Shown piece after piece: positions 53,022-61,715 of a stretch of 64,000 nt of DNA (position 1 is its first letter; each line of letters opens with the position of its first letter). Both the position numbers and the translations under genes were made by a program. This stretch comes from Neglectibacter sp. X58 (GTDB lineage: Bacteria > Bacillota > Clostridia > Oscillospirales > Acutalibacteraceae): positions 62,001 through 126,000 of the forward strand of contig NZ_QWEO01000002.1 of assembly GCF_009936035.1 (NCBI RefSeq), read 5' to 3'. The notes under the pieces were generated by a model. The model saw nothing but the letters and a program-made list of their open reading frames with translations. It was not told where the DNA came from and searched no databases.

Positions 53022-53881
53022 TGCGTACCGCACAGTGGCACGACTATGAACTTTTAGACACAGCAGGCGGGGAGCGGCTGGAGCGCTGGGGGGATATCCT
53101 CCTTATCCGGCCCGATCCCCAGATTATCTGGGAGGGGGGCAAGGACGGCCCCCTGTGGAAAAAGGCCCATGCCCGGTATGTGCGCTCCCATAAGGGCGGG
53201 GGGCACTGGGAAACCTACAGGAAGCTGCCTGAGGTGTGGCAAATCGGCTGGGAGGGGCTGACCTTCCGGCTAAAGCCCATGGGTTTTAAGCACACCGGGC
53301 TTTTTCCGGAGCAGGCGGTAAACTGGCAGTTTGCCAAAGAGAAAATCCAAAGCGCCGGGAGGCCTGTAAAGGTTTTAAACCTGTTCGGCTACACAGGGGC
53401 CGCCACCCTGGCCTGCCTGCAGGCGGGAGCCGCCGTCACCCATGTGGACGCCTCCAAGGGCATGGTGCAGTGGGCCAAGGAGAATGCCCAGGCAAGCGGC
53501 CTTGCGGATAAGCCGGTGCGCTGGCTCGTTGATGACTGCGTGAAGTTTGTCCAGCGGGAACAGCGCCGGGGCAACACCTACGACGGCATTATTATGGATC
53601 CCCCCTCCTACGGACGGGGGCCTGGAGGCGAGGTGTGGAAGCTGGAGGAACAGCTTTACGGGCTTATCTCCATGTGCCTGCCTATTTTGTCGGAAAAGCC
53701 CCTGTTTTTCATTTTAAATTCCTACACCACCGGCCTTTCCCCGGCTGTAATGGAATATTTGCTGGGGGTGCTGCTCTGCCCGAAAGCCGGCGGGGCTGTC
53801 TCCGCAGACGAAATCGGCCTGCGGGTAACCAGCACCGGCCTTGTCCTGCCCTGCGGCAGCACCGCCATCTGGCAAGCGTGA
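53021..53881 (+). CDS. Class I SAM-dependent methyltransferase (RlmI/RlmK-like)
   Basis: This predicted rRNA or nucleic-acid methyltransferase has 286 residues. The SAM-binding motif I is VLNLFGYTGAATLACL, followed by VDASKGMVQWAKENA. The catalytic loop IIMDPPSYGRGPGG is the N/D-P-P-(Y/F) motif typical of base methylation. The N-terminus (WEGGKDGPLWKKAHARYV) matches this Clostridial subgroup and lacks a PUA domain. The start overlaps the glmM stop by one base. The last codons lie in the first unit of a tandem repeat, so the C-terminus may have been rewritten by it. Confidence 0.88.
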   Translation: MRTAQWHDYELLDTAGGERLERWGDILLIRPDPQIIWEGGKDGPLWKKAHARYVRSHKGGGHWETYRKLPEVWQIGWEGLTFRLKPMGFKHTGLFPEQAVNWQFAKEKIQSAGRPVKVLNLFGYTGAATLACLQAGAAVTHVDASKGMVQWAKENAQASGLADKPVRWLVDDCVKFVQREQRRGNTYDGIIMDPPSYGRGPGGEVWKLEEQLYGLISMCLPILSEKPLFFILNSYTTGLSPAVMEYLLGVLLCPKAGGAVSADEIGLRVTSTGLVLPCGSTAIWQA

Positions 53882-54129
53882 CGCTTGACCCGGGACGCGG
53901 GGCGCAGACGTTCCGTCTGCTGGCGGGAAGAGACTTTTCGCTGCGGAATGAGATTCCGCGCTTACAAAGGCGGCCGCGTGCCCGGGGCACTCCCGATAGC
54001 ATGACAGCAAGCGTGACGCTTGACCCGGGACGCGGGGCACAGGCGTTCCGCCTGCTGGCGGGAGAAAATTTTCCGCTGCGGAATGAGATTCCGCGCTTAC
54101 AAAGGCGGCCGCGTGTCCGGGGCACTCCC
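53872..54129. repeat. GC-rich tandem direct repeat (family C), two units of about 135 bp
   Basis: Unit 1 starts at 53872 and unit 2 at 54007, each beginning GCAAGCGTGACGCTTGACCC. They are about 90% identical by eye. Each contains GGGACGCGGGGC, a GTTCCGYCTGCTGGCGGGA block, TTTTCSGCTGCGGAATGAG, and ATTCCGCGCTTACAAAGGC. A diverged copy lies at 20636-20755. The first unit overlaps the stop of the methyltransferase gene. Confidence 0.88.
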
Positions 54130-54297
54130 GCTTGTGTGGAAAAATTTGGTTTGAGGGTCAAACCCTTTTTTAAAAGGGTTTGTAGGATTCCAAAGGGCAA
54201 GGCCCTTTGGCCGCGGTCCGCAGACTGCGGAGTCTTTGCAGGGCAAAAATTTGGGAAGCCCCAAAAACTCAGGCAGCAGCAAAAAAGGAGCAGATTT

Positions 54298-54651
54298 ATG
54301 GCAAGATGGATATATGCGGCGCTGGCCCTGGGCTGGGTGCTGAGCATGATTTACGAGTGCGTACAGACAGGGACAGGCGCCGCCCTGTATTTTTCCCTGG
54401 GCGTCATAGGGCTGACAGCCTTCGTCATCCTCTTTGTGCGGGATCTGACCCGGGGCGGAGAGCAGAAGCCTGTGCCCCGGATGGTGTACTTTTTGGGGGC
54501 GGCGATGTCGGCGGCGCTTTTCTATAGGGCGCTGAGTAAGGCTGCCTACGCAGGAACCTATGTGCAGTTTATGCCCTTTTACCTGGTGATGTTTGCCTAT
54601 TTCCTGGGCACAGGGCTGTACCTGTGGTGGAAAAAGCTGCGGGAAAAATGA
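54298..54651 (+). CDS. Four-helix membrane protein, 117 aa, unknown
   Basis: The ATG at 54298 follows AAAAAGGAGC. Hydrophobic segments are at about 4-22, 28-46, 62-78 and 92-111. The C-terminus is basic (WWKKLREK). No family is recognised. It precedes ecfA1 by 58 nt on the same strand and may share its transcript. It is too small and has too few helices for a canonical ECF S-component (usually six helices), so that role is unlikely. Confidence 0.72.
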   Translation: MARWIYAALALGWVLSMIYECVQTGTGAALYFSLGVIGLTAFVILFVRDLTRGGEQKPVPRMVYFLGAAMSAALFYRALSKAAYAGTYVQFMPFYLVMFAYFLGTGLYLWWKKLREK

Positions 54652-54709
54652 CCGCAGGCGCAATGGTTCATCCGGCGGCTGATGGAAAGCAGAAGAAAGG
54701 GGACAGCAG

Positions 54710-55549
54710 ATGGCTTTTATTGAGATAAAAGACGTGCGTTTTTCCTATGCCATGGAGGCCGGGGCGGAAAAAGAAGTGCTCCATGGCATTAACCTGGACA
54801 TTGGGCAGGGGGCGTTTGTGGCGCTTTTAGGGCACAATGGCTGCGGCAAATCCACTATGGCAAAGCTTTTAAACGGGATGCTCTCCCCTTCCTCGGGGCA
54901 GGTGCTCATAGACGGGCTGGACGCGGGGCTGGAGGAAAACCAGCTTCCGGTGCGGCGGCAGGTGGGGCTGGTGCTGCAAAACCCTGACAACCAGCTCGTG
55001 GCTGGCATTGTAGAGGAGGATGTGGCCTTCGGCCCGGAAAACCTGGGGGTGCCCCCGGAGGAAATCCGTCGGCGGGTGGACGAGGCCCTAAAGGCTGTGG
55101 ACATGTACCACTACCGGGAGCACGCCCCCCACAAGCTTTCCGGCGGGCAGAAGCAGCGGGTGGCTATTGCCGGGGTCATTGCCATGGAGACAAAATGCAT
55201 TGTGCTGGACGAGCCTACCGCCATGCTGGATCCCCGGGGCCGCCAGGAGGTGATGGAGACTATCACCCGGCTGAACCGGGAAAAGGGCATCACCATCGTG
55301 CTCATTACCCACTATATGGACGAGGCGGTGCAGGCGGGCCGGGTGGTGGTAATGGACAAGGGGCAGGTGCTGATGGACGGCACGCCCCAGCATGTTTTCA
55401 AGCAGGTGGAGCGCCTGAAGCGCCATGACCTGGACGTGCCCCAGGCCACAGAATTATGCTACAGGCTGCGGGCGGCGGGGGTGGCGCTGCCGGACATCCC
55501 CCTTTCTGTGGAGGAGTGCGTGGGGATGTTTAGGAACCTATTGCGCTAG
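54710..55549 (+). CDS. ecfA1: Energy-coupling factor transporter ATPase EcfA1
   Basis: This is one of two ATPases that energise group II ECF vitamin and metal importers. The 279-residue product has Walker A LGHNGCGKSTMAK, Q-loop LVLQNPDNQLVAG (the ECF-typical 'NPD.Q'), signature KLSGGQKQRVAIAG, Walker B CIVLDEPTAMLDP, and His switch LITHYMDEA. The ATG at 54710 follows AGAAAGGGG. Its partners ecfA2 and ecfT follow, after an inserted acetyltransferase gene. Confidence 0.96.
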   Translation: MAFIEIKDVRFSYAMEAGAEKEVLHGINLDIGQGAFVALLGHNGCGKSTMAKLLNGMLSPSSGQVLIDGLDAGLEENQLPVRRQVGLVLQNPDNQLVAGIVEEDVAFGPENLGVPPEEIRRRVDEALKAVDMYHYREHAPHKLSGGQKQRVAIAGVIAMETKCIVLDEPTAMLDPRGRQEVMETITRLNREKGITIVLITHYMDEAVQAGRVVVMDKGQVLMDGTPQHVFKQVERLKRHDLDVPQATELCYRLRAAGVALPDIPLSVEECVGMFRNLLR

Positions 55550-55574
55550 TGTTGAAAACAGGAGTGGAAAAGCT

Positions 55575-56024
55575 TTGGAATACACATTGAGAAAAGCGGT
55601 GCCTTCTGACAAGGCCAGGATAGGGGCGCTGTTCATTGAAATGCTCCAGGCCATTTACAACAAAACAGAGGCTGAAGGGTATAAGGAGAATGAACTAGAC
55701 CGCTTCTTCGCGGGCACCGAGAACTGGATATGCGTGGCAGAATCTAACGGCAGGGTGGAAGCTTTCCTCTCCATTGAAGAGCACCACGAGCCGGCGGATT
55801 ATATCTATCTGGACGATTTCAGCGTCAGCACGCCCTGCCGGGGCCGGGGGATTGGCACGGCCCTTTTGAAAGCAGCAGAGCAATACGCCAGGGACAGGGG
55901 CATCCCCCAGGTGGTGCTCCACGTGGAAAAATCGAACCTGCGCGCCCACAGGCTTTACAAGCGGTCAGGCTTTACGGATGACAAAGACGAGGGCGGGCGC
56001 ATCCGCATGAGAAAGCTGGTATAA
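55575..56024 (+). CDS. GNAT-family N-acetyltransferase within the ecf operon
   Basis: The 149-residue product has the GNAT core: YTLRKAVPSDKARIGALF at the start, YLDDFSVSTPCRGRGIGTALL as the acetyl-CoA-binding motif, and LHVEKSNLRAHRLYKRSGF near the end. The TTG start at 55575 follows ACAGGAG. It lies between ecfA1 and ecfA2, 25 nt after the former and 25 nt before the latter. The ecfA1-ecfA2 pair is normally contiguous, so this is an insertion of a cargo gene into the operon. The substrate is unknown. Confidence 0.88.
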   Translation: MEYTLRKAVPSDKARIGALFIEMLQAIYNKTEAEGYKENELDRFFAGTENWICVAESNGRVEAFLSIEEHHEPADYIYLDDFSVSTPCRGRGIGTALLKAAEQYARDRGIPQVVLHVEKSNLRAHRLYKRSGFTDDKDEGGRIRMRKLV

Positions 56025-56049
56025 ACCGGAAAGGAACGTGTTCACAAAC

Positions 56050-56922
56050 ATGACAATACTGGAAACCAGGAACCTAACCTACAAATACGGCATTGGCACG
56101 CCCTTTGAGAAAACAGCGGTGGAGGATGTATCCATTGAGATTGAAAGGGGCGAGTTCTTAGGGGTGATAGGCCACACAGGCAGCGGCAAGTCCACCCTCA
56201 TTCAGATGCTCAACGGCCTGATACGCCCTACCTCGGGCCAGGTGCTGCTGGAGGGAAAGGACATCTGGGCCGAGCCAAAGAAAATCCGGGACGTGCGCTT
56301 TAAAGTAGGCATGGTGTTCCAGTATCCGGAATACCAGCTTTTTGAAGAGACGGTTTTAAAAGACATCATGTTCGGGCCGAAAAACATGGGGCTTTCTGAT
56401 GCCCAGGCTCAGGCCCGGGCAGAGGAAGCCGCTGCCTTTACAGGCCTTAAGGCGGAGCTTTTAGAGAAATCCCCCTTTGAGCTTTCCGGGGGCGAAAAGC
56501 GCCGGGCAGCCATTGCGGGGGTTATTGCCATGGATCCGGAGGTGCTGGTGTTGGACGAGCCTACGGCGGGCCTGGATCCCCGGGGCCGGGACGTGCTGCT
56601 GACACAGATTACCCAGTATCACAAGAAGCGGGGAAACACTGTGCTTTTAGTCTCCCACAGCATGGAGGACATTGGCCGCACAGCAGACCGCCTGCTGGTG
56701 ATGAACAGCAGCCGGTGCGCGTACCTCTCCCCCACCCAAGAGGTGTTTGCCCAAAGCGGGAAGCTGGAGGGAATGGGCCTGCGGGTGCCTCAGATTACGA
56801 AAATCGTCCAGGCGCTGGAAAGGCTGGGATGCCCGGTTGACCCCAGCACCCTGACGGTTGACCACGCCTTAAAACAGCTTATCCCCTATTTCAAGCAGTT
56901 GAATCCCGGAAAGGAGGCCTAG
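56050..56922 (+). CDS. ecfA2: Energy-coupling factor transporter ATPase EcfA2
   Basis: The 290-residue second ATPase of the ECF module has the N-terminus TRNLTYKYGIGTPFEKTAVEDV, typical of EcfA2. Walker A is IGHTGSGKSTLIQ, the Q-loop VFQYPEYQLFEET, the signature LSGGEKRRAAIAG, and Walker B VLVLDEPTAGLDP. I prefer ATG 56050, which matches the family N-terminus; GTG 56038 lies closer to AAAGGAAC and is an alternative. EcfT follows 3 nt later. Confidence 0.95.
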   Translation: MTILETRNLTYKYGIGTPFEKTAVEDVSIEIERGEFLGVIGHTGSGKSTLIQMLNGLIRPTSGQVLLEGKDIWAEPKKIRDVRFKVGMVFQYPEYQLFEETVLKDIMFGPKNMGLSDAQAQARAEEAAAFTGLKAELLEKSPFELSGGEKRRAAIAGVIAMDPEVLVLDEPTAGLDPRGRDVLLTQITQYHKKRGNTVLLVSHSMEDIGRTADRLLVMNSSRCAYLSPTQEVFAQSGKLEGMGLRVPQITKIVQALERLGCPVDPSTLTVDHALKQLIPYFKQLNPGKEA

Positions 56923-56925
56923 CCC

Positions 56926-57744
56926 ATGCTGTCAGACATTACCCTGGGCCAGTTTTTCCCCGCGAAAAGCCTGATGCATAAGGCAGACCCGCGGCTTAAA
57001 ATCTGCCTCACCATTTTTTCCATTGTGCTGATTTTTGCCGCCGGAAACTTTTTTTCCCTGGGATGGGCAGTGCTGTACATTGCCCTGGCCATGGCCCTGT
57101 CGAAAATCCCCCTGAAAATGTATCTCAGAGCCTTAAAGCCCATTTTGTTCCTGGTGGCGTTCACCGCTGTGCTCAATATTTTTTACGGCACAGGCGATCC
57201 CCTTTTCCAGTGGGGCATCCTGAAAATCACCAAAAACGGCCTTTTGAACTGCCTGTTTGTCTCCATCCGCATTATCGTGCTGATTCTGGCAAGCTCTGTG
57301 CTCACCTTCACCACCTCCCCCACCCAGCTTACAGACGCTATCGAGCGGCTGCTGCGGCCCCTTTCCAAGCTGCACGTGCCTGTCCACGATTTTGCCATGA
57401 TGATGACCATTGCCCTGCGCTTTGTGCCCCTTCTCATGGAGGAAACCGACAAGATTATGAGCGCCCAAAAGGCAAGGGGCGCGGACATGGAGAGCGGGGG
57501 CTTGGTGCAGCGGGTGAAGGCTCTGATTCCGGTGCTCATCCCCCTGTTTGTCTCCGCCTTCCGCCGGGCCTATGATTTAGCCACCGCTATGGAAAGCCGC
57601 TGCTACCATGGCGGCGAGGGCCGCACCAAAATGAAGGTGCTGCGCTTTTCTTCCCACGACTATTGCATTATCGGCTCGGCCCTTTTGGCCCTGGCGGCGT
57701 TTATCACGCTAAATATGGTGTTCCCGCCTGCCATTGTGCGGTGA
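56926..57744 (+). CDS. ecfT: Energy-coupling factor transporter transmembrane protein EcfT
   Basis: EcfT is the scaffold that couples the ATPases to interchangeable substrate-binding S-components. The 272-residue product has about six membrane helices. The two coupling-helix motifs appear as AQKARGADMESGG and a second Ala-Met-Glu-Ser-Arg segment (LATAMESRCYHGG). The ATG at 56926 follows AAAGGAGGCC. No S-component gene is in the operon, consistent with a shared group II system. truA, often next in Firmicutes, is displaced by two unrelated genes. Confidence 0.95.
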   Translation: MLSDITLGQFFPAKSLMHKADPRLKICLTIFSIVLIFAAGNFFSLGWAVLYIALAMALSKIPLKMYLRALKPILFLVAFTAVLNIFYGTGDPLFQWGILKITKNGLLNCLFVSIRIIVLILASSVLTFTTSPTQLTDAIERLLRPLSKLHVPVHDFAMMMTIALRFVPLLMEETDKIMSAQKARGADMESGGLVQRVKALIPVLIPLFVSAFRRAYDLATAMESRCYHGGEGRTKMKVLRFSSHDYCIIGSALLALAAFITLNMVFPPAIVR

Positions 57745-57821
57745 AGGCTGCCTCCGGCGGCTTAAGGATTTTTTTACAGGCCCGCTGCCTGCCGGGAATT
57801 TCGCATGTTAATTTGCGTTGC

Positions 57822-57850
57822 TTGTAGCAACGGGCTGTCCTGTATACAAT
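57822..57850 (+). promoter_or_regulatory. Promoter of the HTH membrane protein gene
   Basis: TTGTAG (57822-57827) and TACAAT (57845-57850) are 17 bp apart, 35 nt before ATG 57886. Confidence 0.6.
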
Positions 57851-57885
57851 AGTGGTAACAAACTTACAGAAAGGATGTTATCCCT

Positions 57886-58395
57886 ATGTTAAACGAAAAC
57901 CTGAAAGCACTGAGAAAATCAAAGGGCCTTTCCCAGGAAGAGCTTGCCATCAAGCTGCATGTGGTGCGCCAGACCATCTCCAAGTGGGAACAGGGGCTGT
58001 CCGTGCCGGACGCAGATATGCTGGTCGCCCTGTCGGAGGCCTTTGAAACGCCTGTGAGCACCCTGCTGGGGGAATCGGTTACAGAGCCGGAGGCAGACAG
58101 CATAAAGGCCATTGCCGAAAAGCTGGAGGTCATAAACCTGCAGCTTGCCCGAAGGGAAGCGTTGAAAAGGAAAATGCTCCACTGGCTGTCTATCTCCCTG
58201 TGCGCGGCCATCGCAGTTATTTTTGCGGCCTTAACCGTCTTACACAGCCCCTATTTAGGCTGGGACTATGCCGATCCGGAACTCGCCATTGCCGGGACAG
58301 CCTTCCACGCCTTTGAGTGGGTGTTTGTGCGGGCAGCGCCCGTTATTCTTGCGGGGGGCATTGTTGGAGCCTTTTTGACGCGGAAGAAAGTATAA
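57886..58395 (+). CDS. XRE-family HTH protein with C-terminal membrane helices
   Basis: The 169-residue product has an HTH at residues 3-62 (LRKSKGLSQEELAIKLHVVRQTISKWEQG) and a short helical linker. Two hydrophobic segments follow (about 99-117 and 148-165). This layout, a cytoplasmic DNA-binding domain tethered to the membrane, is common in Clostridia, and its targets are generally unknown. The ATG at 57886 follows AGAAAGGATG. It has its own promoter and is inserted between ecfT and truA. Confidence 0.88.
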   Translation: MLNENLKALRKSKGLSQEELAIKLHVVRQTISKWEQGLSVPDADMLVALSEAFETPVSTLLGESVTEPEADSIKAIAEKLEVINLQLARREALKRKMLHWLSISLCAAIAVIFAALTVLHSPYLGWDYADPELAIAGTAFHAFEWVFVRAAPVILAGGIVGAFLTRKKV

Positions 58396-58457
58396 ATCCT
58401 CCCGCCTTTGGGGCGCCGTTCTGACAACAATACGCTTTGCCTTGAAAGGAGGCCCTT

Positions 58458-58604
58458 ATGGATTTCCCCAAACACATTGTGTCCGCCGCTGGGCTGGTGC
58501 TCAATGATAAAAACGAAGTACTGCTGGTGAAGGATTTCCGCCGGGAACCTTTCGCCATTTTGGAAGATATCCTGCTGCCCCCCGGGGCGCTGGCATTTGA
58601 TTAA
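58458..58604 (+). pseudogene. Truncated Nudix hydrolase remnant, 48 aa
   Basis: The ATG at 58458 follows AAAGGAGGCC. The first 30 residues (FPKHIVSAAGLVLNDKNEVL, then LVKDFRR) are the opening strands of a Nudix hydrolase. The Nudix box (GX5EX7REUXEEXGU) is missing. The ORF passes into EPFAILEDILLPPGALAFD and stops. An internal deletion that removed the catalytic part is the simplest explanation. Ribosome site and frame are intact, so the peptide may still be made. Confidence 0.7.
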
Positions 58605-58613
58605 GGAGTGTCC

Positions 58614-59393
58614 ATGCGTAACCTGCTTATCACTTTAAGCTACGACGGCGCCCATTACCATGGCTGGCAGATACAGGAAAACGCCCTGACTGTGCAGGAG
58701 GTTTTTCAGTCTGCCCTCGCAAGGGTGACCGGAGGCGGGGAGGACATCAAGGCCTGCTCCCGCACAGACACAGGGGTGCATGCCCGGGAATTTGCCGTAA
58801 GCCTTCAAACAGAGAGCCGCATCCCGCCGGAGCGCCTGCCTGCCGCTTTAAACCGCTATCTCCCCCCGGACATTGCGGTGAAATCCTGCCGGGAGGTGCC
58901 GGAGGGCTTTCACGCCCGGTATTCCTGTTTGGGCAAGGAATACTGTTATGAAATCTGGAACCATCCGGTGCGGGATCCCTTCCTCCATAACCGGGCGCTG
59001 CACTACTGGTATCCTATAGACGAAAGCCTTTTGAACGAGGCCGCCGCCCATTACACTGGCCCCCACGATTTTTCCTCCTTCTGCACTTTGGACAGCCGGG
59101 AGATAGGGGATTTCACCCGTACCGTCACAGCGGCCCGGGTAGAGCGCCGAGGGGACATGGTGGTGTTTACCGTATCCGCCGACGGCTTCCTCTATAACAT
59201 GGTGCGCATCATGACAGGCACCCTTCTCCGGGTGCAACAGGGGAAGCTTTCCCCCCAGGACATTCCCGCCGTTATCGGGGCCAAAGACCGCCGGGCCGCC
59301 GGGCCAACAGCCCCTGCCTGTGGGCTGTACCTTAACCGGGTTTTCTACGATTTGCCCGGCAGCAGGCTTTCTGCACAGCGGGAAGGTTTTTAG
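58614..59393 (+). CDS. truA: tRNA pseudouridine(38-40) synthase TruA
   Basis: TruA isomerises uridines 38-40 in the anticodon arm. The 259-residue product has the start LLITLSYDGAHYHGWQIQ, the catalytic Asp in CSRTDTGVHA, then CYEIWNHPVRDPF and GFLYNMVRIMTGTLL. The ATG at 58614 follows AAGGAG; GTG 58608 is possible but overlaps the ribosome site. It lies 9 nt after the Nudix remnant, so it is probably transcribed with the preceding genes. A hairpin terminator follows. Confidence 0.96.
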   Translation: MRNLLITLSYDGAHYHGWQIQENALTVQEVFQSALARVTGGGEDIKACSRTDTGVHAREFAVSLQTESRIPPERLPAALNRYLPPDIAVKSCREVPEGFHARYSCLGKEYCYEIWNHPVRDPFLHNRALHYWYPIDESLLNEAAAHYTGPHDFSSFCTLDSREIGDFTRTVTAARVERRGDMVVFTVSADGFLYNMVRIMTGTLLRVQQGKLSPQDIPAVIGAKDRRAAGPTAPACGLYLNRVFYDLPGSRLSAQREGF

Positions 59394-59397
59394 AGGA

Positions 59398-59433
59398 TGC
59401 GGGGAACTTTTTCCTGAAAAAAGTTCCCCGCAT
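59398..59433 (+). terminator. Hairpin after truA
   Basis: GCGGGGAACTTTTT pairs with AAAAAGTTCCCCGC around a CCTGA-like loop. There is no long U-run, so efficiency is uncertain. Confidence 0.55.
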
Positions 59434-59492
59434 ATTGGCAGTAGTTTCATTTGAAGAAAGGAGCGGCCCCGGCTGGGCCACAGAGCAGGCGT

Positions 59493-60767
59493 ATGGGAAA
59501 ACACAGTAAAAAGGAAGAGCCGCAGATTATCCAGCTCCGGGATTACCAGAACCCGCCCCAGGAGACCGGGCCTGAAGAGGAACCGGAGGGCGGCGCGTCT
59601 ATTACATACGACGAAGGGAAAAGAAAACAGCCCGCCGCCGTACCCAAAGCGGTTTACCGGGCGGCAATCATCCTGCTGGTGCTGGTAATTGGACTGGCAT
59701 TGTGGATGAACCGCACAAGCCTGAATCCGGAGAGCATTGGTTCCTGGCTGAAGCTGCAGATTACCGGGGCGGAAATCGGCGACGGCTTTCCAGTGCAGAT
59801 TACCGGTTCCGAGGTGCTGGAAGCCAATTTCCTGGCCCAGGGAGGCAACGCGGTGGTGCTCAGCGATACTGTGTTCAGCATCCTCAATCCTACCGGGCGG
59901 GAGGAAATTTCCCTGCGCCACAGCCTGAACCATCCTGTGCTCCAGGGCGCTGGGGATCGGTATCTCCTTTATAACAGCGGCAGCACCGGCTATACAGCCC
60001 TTTCCGGCACAGACGTGGTGGTAAACAGCGTGGAGGAACGGGACATCCTTACAGGAGCCATCGCCCAGAACGGGCGGTTTGCCCTGGGGGTGCAGGGAAC
60101 CAATGGGGCCTCGGAACTGAAAGTGTACCAGAAGGACGGCACCCTCCAGTACCAGTATTCCCTGGCCTGGGACTACATCACCGCCATTGCCCTGAACTTC
60201 GACGGGGCTTATGGGGTGGTATGCACTGTGCGCAGCGACAAGGGCATCCTGATTTCCAAGGTGCTGGTGTTCGACTTTACAAACGAAGCCCCCATTGCCG
60301 AATATGAAACCCGGGAAAACCTGCTGCTGGCTGCCTATTGGGGGGAAAACGGATCTATCTATGCTGTGGGGGACACCGCCCTCCTGCGGGCCAGCTCTTC
60401 CGACTACAGCTTCTCAGAGGACAACTACCAGGGCCGGCAGCTTACCGCTTTCCGGCTGGGCGCGGGGCGGGCCTTCCTGTCCATTTCCGCTTACGAACAC
60501 GCTGGCGCAAGCACCCTGCTGGCCTATGGTTCCAGCGGGGAGGAACCTGTGCGCATGGAGGTGCAAAAGCGCATAGAGTCTGTCTCCGTATACGGGGGGA
60601 CGGTCGGGGTGCTTGCAGGCGGCGAAGCGGTGTTCTTCGACTATTCCACAGGCAAAGAGCTGGGCCGGGCCGACGCCGGCGGGGACGCCAAGGCCCTGGC
60701 CCTTTCCAGCGAAAGCGCCGCCTATGTGCTGGGTGTCAGCGAGGTGCGCGCCCTGCGGGTGGAATAA
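59493..60767 (+). CDS. DUF5711-like membrane-anchored beta-propeller protein
   Basis: The 424-residue product has a polar cytoplasmic N-terminus, a single membrane helix (about 54-71), and then about 340 external residues. These are repeated four-stranded blades with no enzyme motif (for example YLLYNSGSTGYTALSG, LILVFDFTNEAPIAEY-like and AVFFDYSTGKELG). This matches the DUF5711 family of Clostridia. The function is unknown. The ATG at 59493 has AGCAGGCG upstream, and GAAAGGAGC plus a small GGCCC / GGGCC hairpin lies 30 nt earlier, a possible short version of the shared leader. Confidence 0.8.
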   Translation: MGKHSKKEEPQIIQLRDYQNPPQETGPEEEPEGGASITYDEGKRKQPAAVPKAVYRAAIILLVLVIGLALWMNRTSLNPESIGSWLKLQITGAEIGDGFPVQITGSEVLEANFLAQGGNAVVLSDTVFSILNPTGREEISLRHSLNHPVLQGAGDRYLLYNSGSTGYTALSGTDVVVNSVEERDILTGAIAQNGRFALGVQGTNGASELKVYQKDGTLQYQYSLAWDYITAIALNFDGAYGVVCTVRSDKGILISKVLVFDFTNEAPIAEYETRENLLLAAYWGENGSIYAVGDTALLRASSSDYSFSEDNYQGRQLTAFRLGAGRAFLSISAYEHAGASTLLAYGSSGEEPVRMEVQKRIESVSVYGGTVGVLAGGEAVFFDYSTGKELGRADAGGDAKALALSSESAAYVLGVSEVRALRVE

Positions 60768-60877
60768 GCCCGGCTTTTCCCTGTCATGTTTTCCTTCCCC
60801 TGGCTGTATATCTGCTATAGGGGCGGGGCTTTCGTATTTGTAAGCCCCCCGTAAGATATCTGTAAGGCGGGTGGGGG

Positions 60878-60906
60878 TTGTGAAAAAAGGAGAATTGTGC
60901 TATATT
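60878..60906 (+). promoter_or_regulatory. Promoter of cvpA
   Basis: TTGTGA (60878-60883) and TATATT (60901-60906) are 17 bp apart, 35 nt before the GTG start. Confidence 0.65.
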
Positions 60907-60940
60907 TAAGATGGCTGTTTGAAAAGGGAGGTTGCTGCCA

Positions 60941-61642
60941 GTGAATTACGTGCTGGACTTGGTGCTTTTTGGCGTTTTTGTTTTGTTTGTGGCGATGGGG
61001 GTATTCCGTGGGTTTATCCGATCCGCCATCCATTTCCTGGGATCCATTATTGCCGCCTGCCTGTCCGCTGTTTTAGGGGGCATGGCGGCCCAGTGGCTTT
61101 TTGATTCCATGTTCCGGGGCGCTTTGGTAGAGCGTGTGCAGGAGTCCTTAAACATGCTGGGCACCAGCGACGCCCTTTCCTCTGTAGATAACCTGCTGGC
61201 CTCCCTGCCGGACTTTATCGTCCGCGCCCTGCAGGATGCCGGGGTTACCGCCTCTTCCATCAGCGGCAGCATTGTAAGCGGAAGCGGCGCGGCGGCAGAG
61301 CGCATTGCCGATCTGCTGGCCCCCACCTTTGTGGGCTTTTTAAAGGTGCTGGCGGTTATCGTCATCTTTGCCCTTTTAATGGTCGTGGTGCGGATACTGG
61401 CGGAAGTGCTTTCCCATGTCCTGCGCCTGCCTGTCTTAGGGCAGCTTGACAGCATTTTAGGCGGCGTGTGCGGCTTTCTGCTGGCCCTGGTGCTGGTGTG
61501 GGTCATGCTGGCCGCGGCCCAGGTTTTTGTGCCCATGCTGGACGCCTCCACCCAGTCCCAGATACACCAGGCGCTGGAAGACTCCATTGTGGCGGGCATT
61601 TTTGTGAACATAAACCCCCTGGGCCATATGTTTACGGCATAG
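60941..61642 (+). CDS. CvpA-family membrane protein
   Basis: The 233-residue product has four or more membrane helices. The CvpA pattern is seen in LDLVLFGVFVLFVAMGVFRGFIRSAIHFLG at the N-terminus (a family-typical Gly-x-x-Arg-Gly turn) and LRLPVLGQLDSILGGVCGFL in the second half. The loop between is Ser/Ala-rich. Relatives were linked to colicin V production and, in Firmicutes, to envelope and cell-division roles. The GTG start at 60941 follows GGGAGG. It precedes pgsA on the same strand. Confidence 0.85.
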   Translation: MNYVLDLVLFGVFVLFVAMGVFRGFIRSAIHFLGSIIAACLSAVLGGMAAQWLFDSMFRGALVERVQESLNMLGTSDALSSVDNLLASLPDFIVRALQDAGVTASSISGSIVSGSGAAAERIADLLAPTFVGFLKVLAVIVIFALLMVVVRILAEVLSHVLRLPVLGQLDSILGGVCGFLLALVLVWVMLAAAQVFVPMLDASTQSQIHQALEDSIVAGIFVNINPLGHMFTA

Positions 61643-61715
61643 GGGCTGTTTAGGACGCCCCCGCCTGCGCCAAACTATTGGAAAAAGGAATTATAAAAGA
61701 AGGGAAAAGAAGGGA

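Noticed and set aside
53872-54129. Possible CRISPR or replication-origin iterons in the tandem repeat
   Set aside because: Two long units of 135 bp with no regular short spacers, no DnaA-box series, and no dnaA/dnaN nearby.
54298-54651. ECF substrate-binding (S) component next to ecfA1
   Set aside because: Only about four helices in 117 residues and no S-component motif. S-components normally have about six helices and 170-200 residues.
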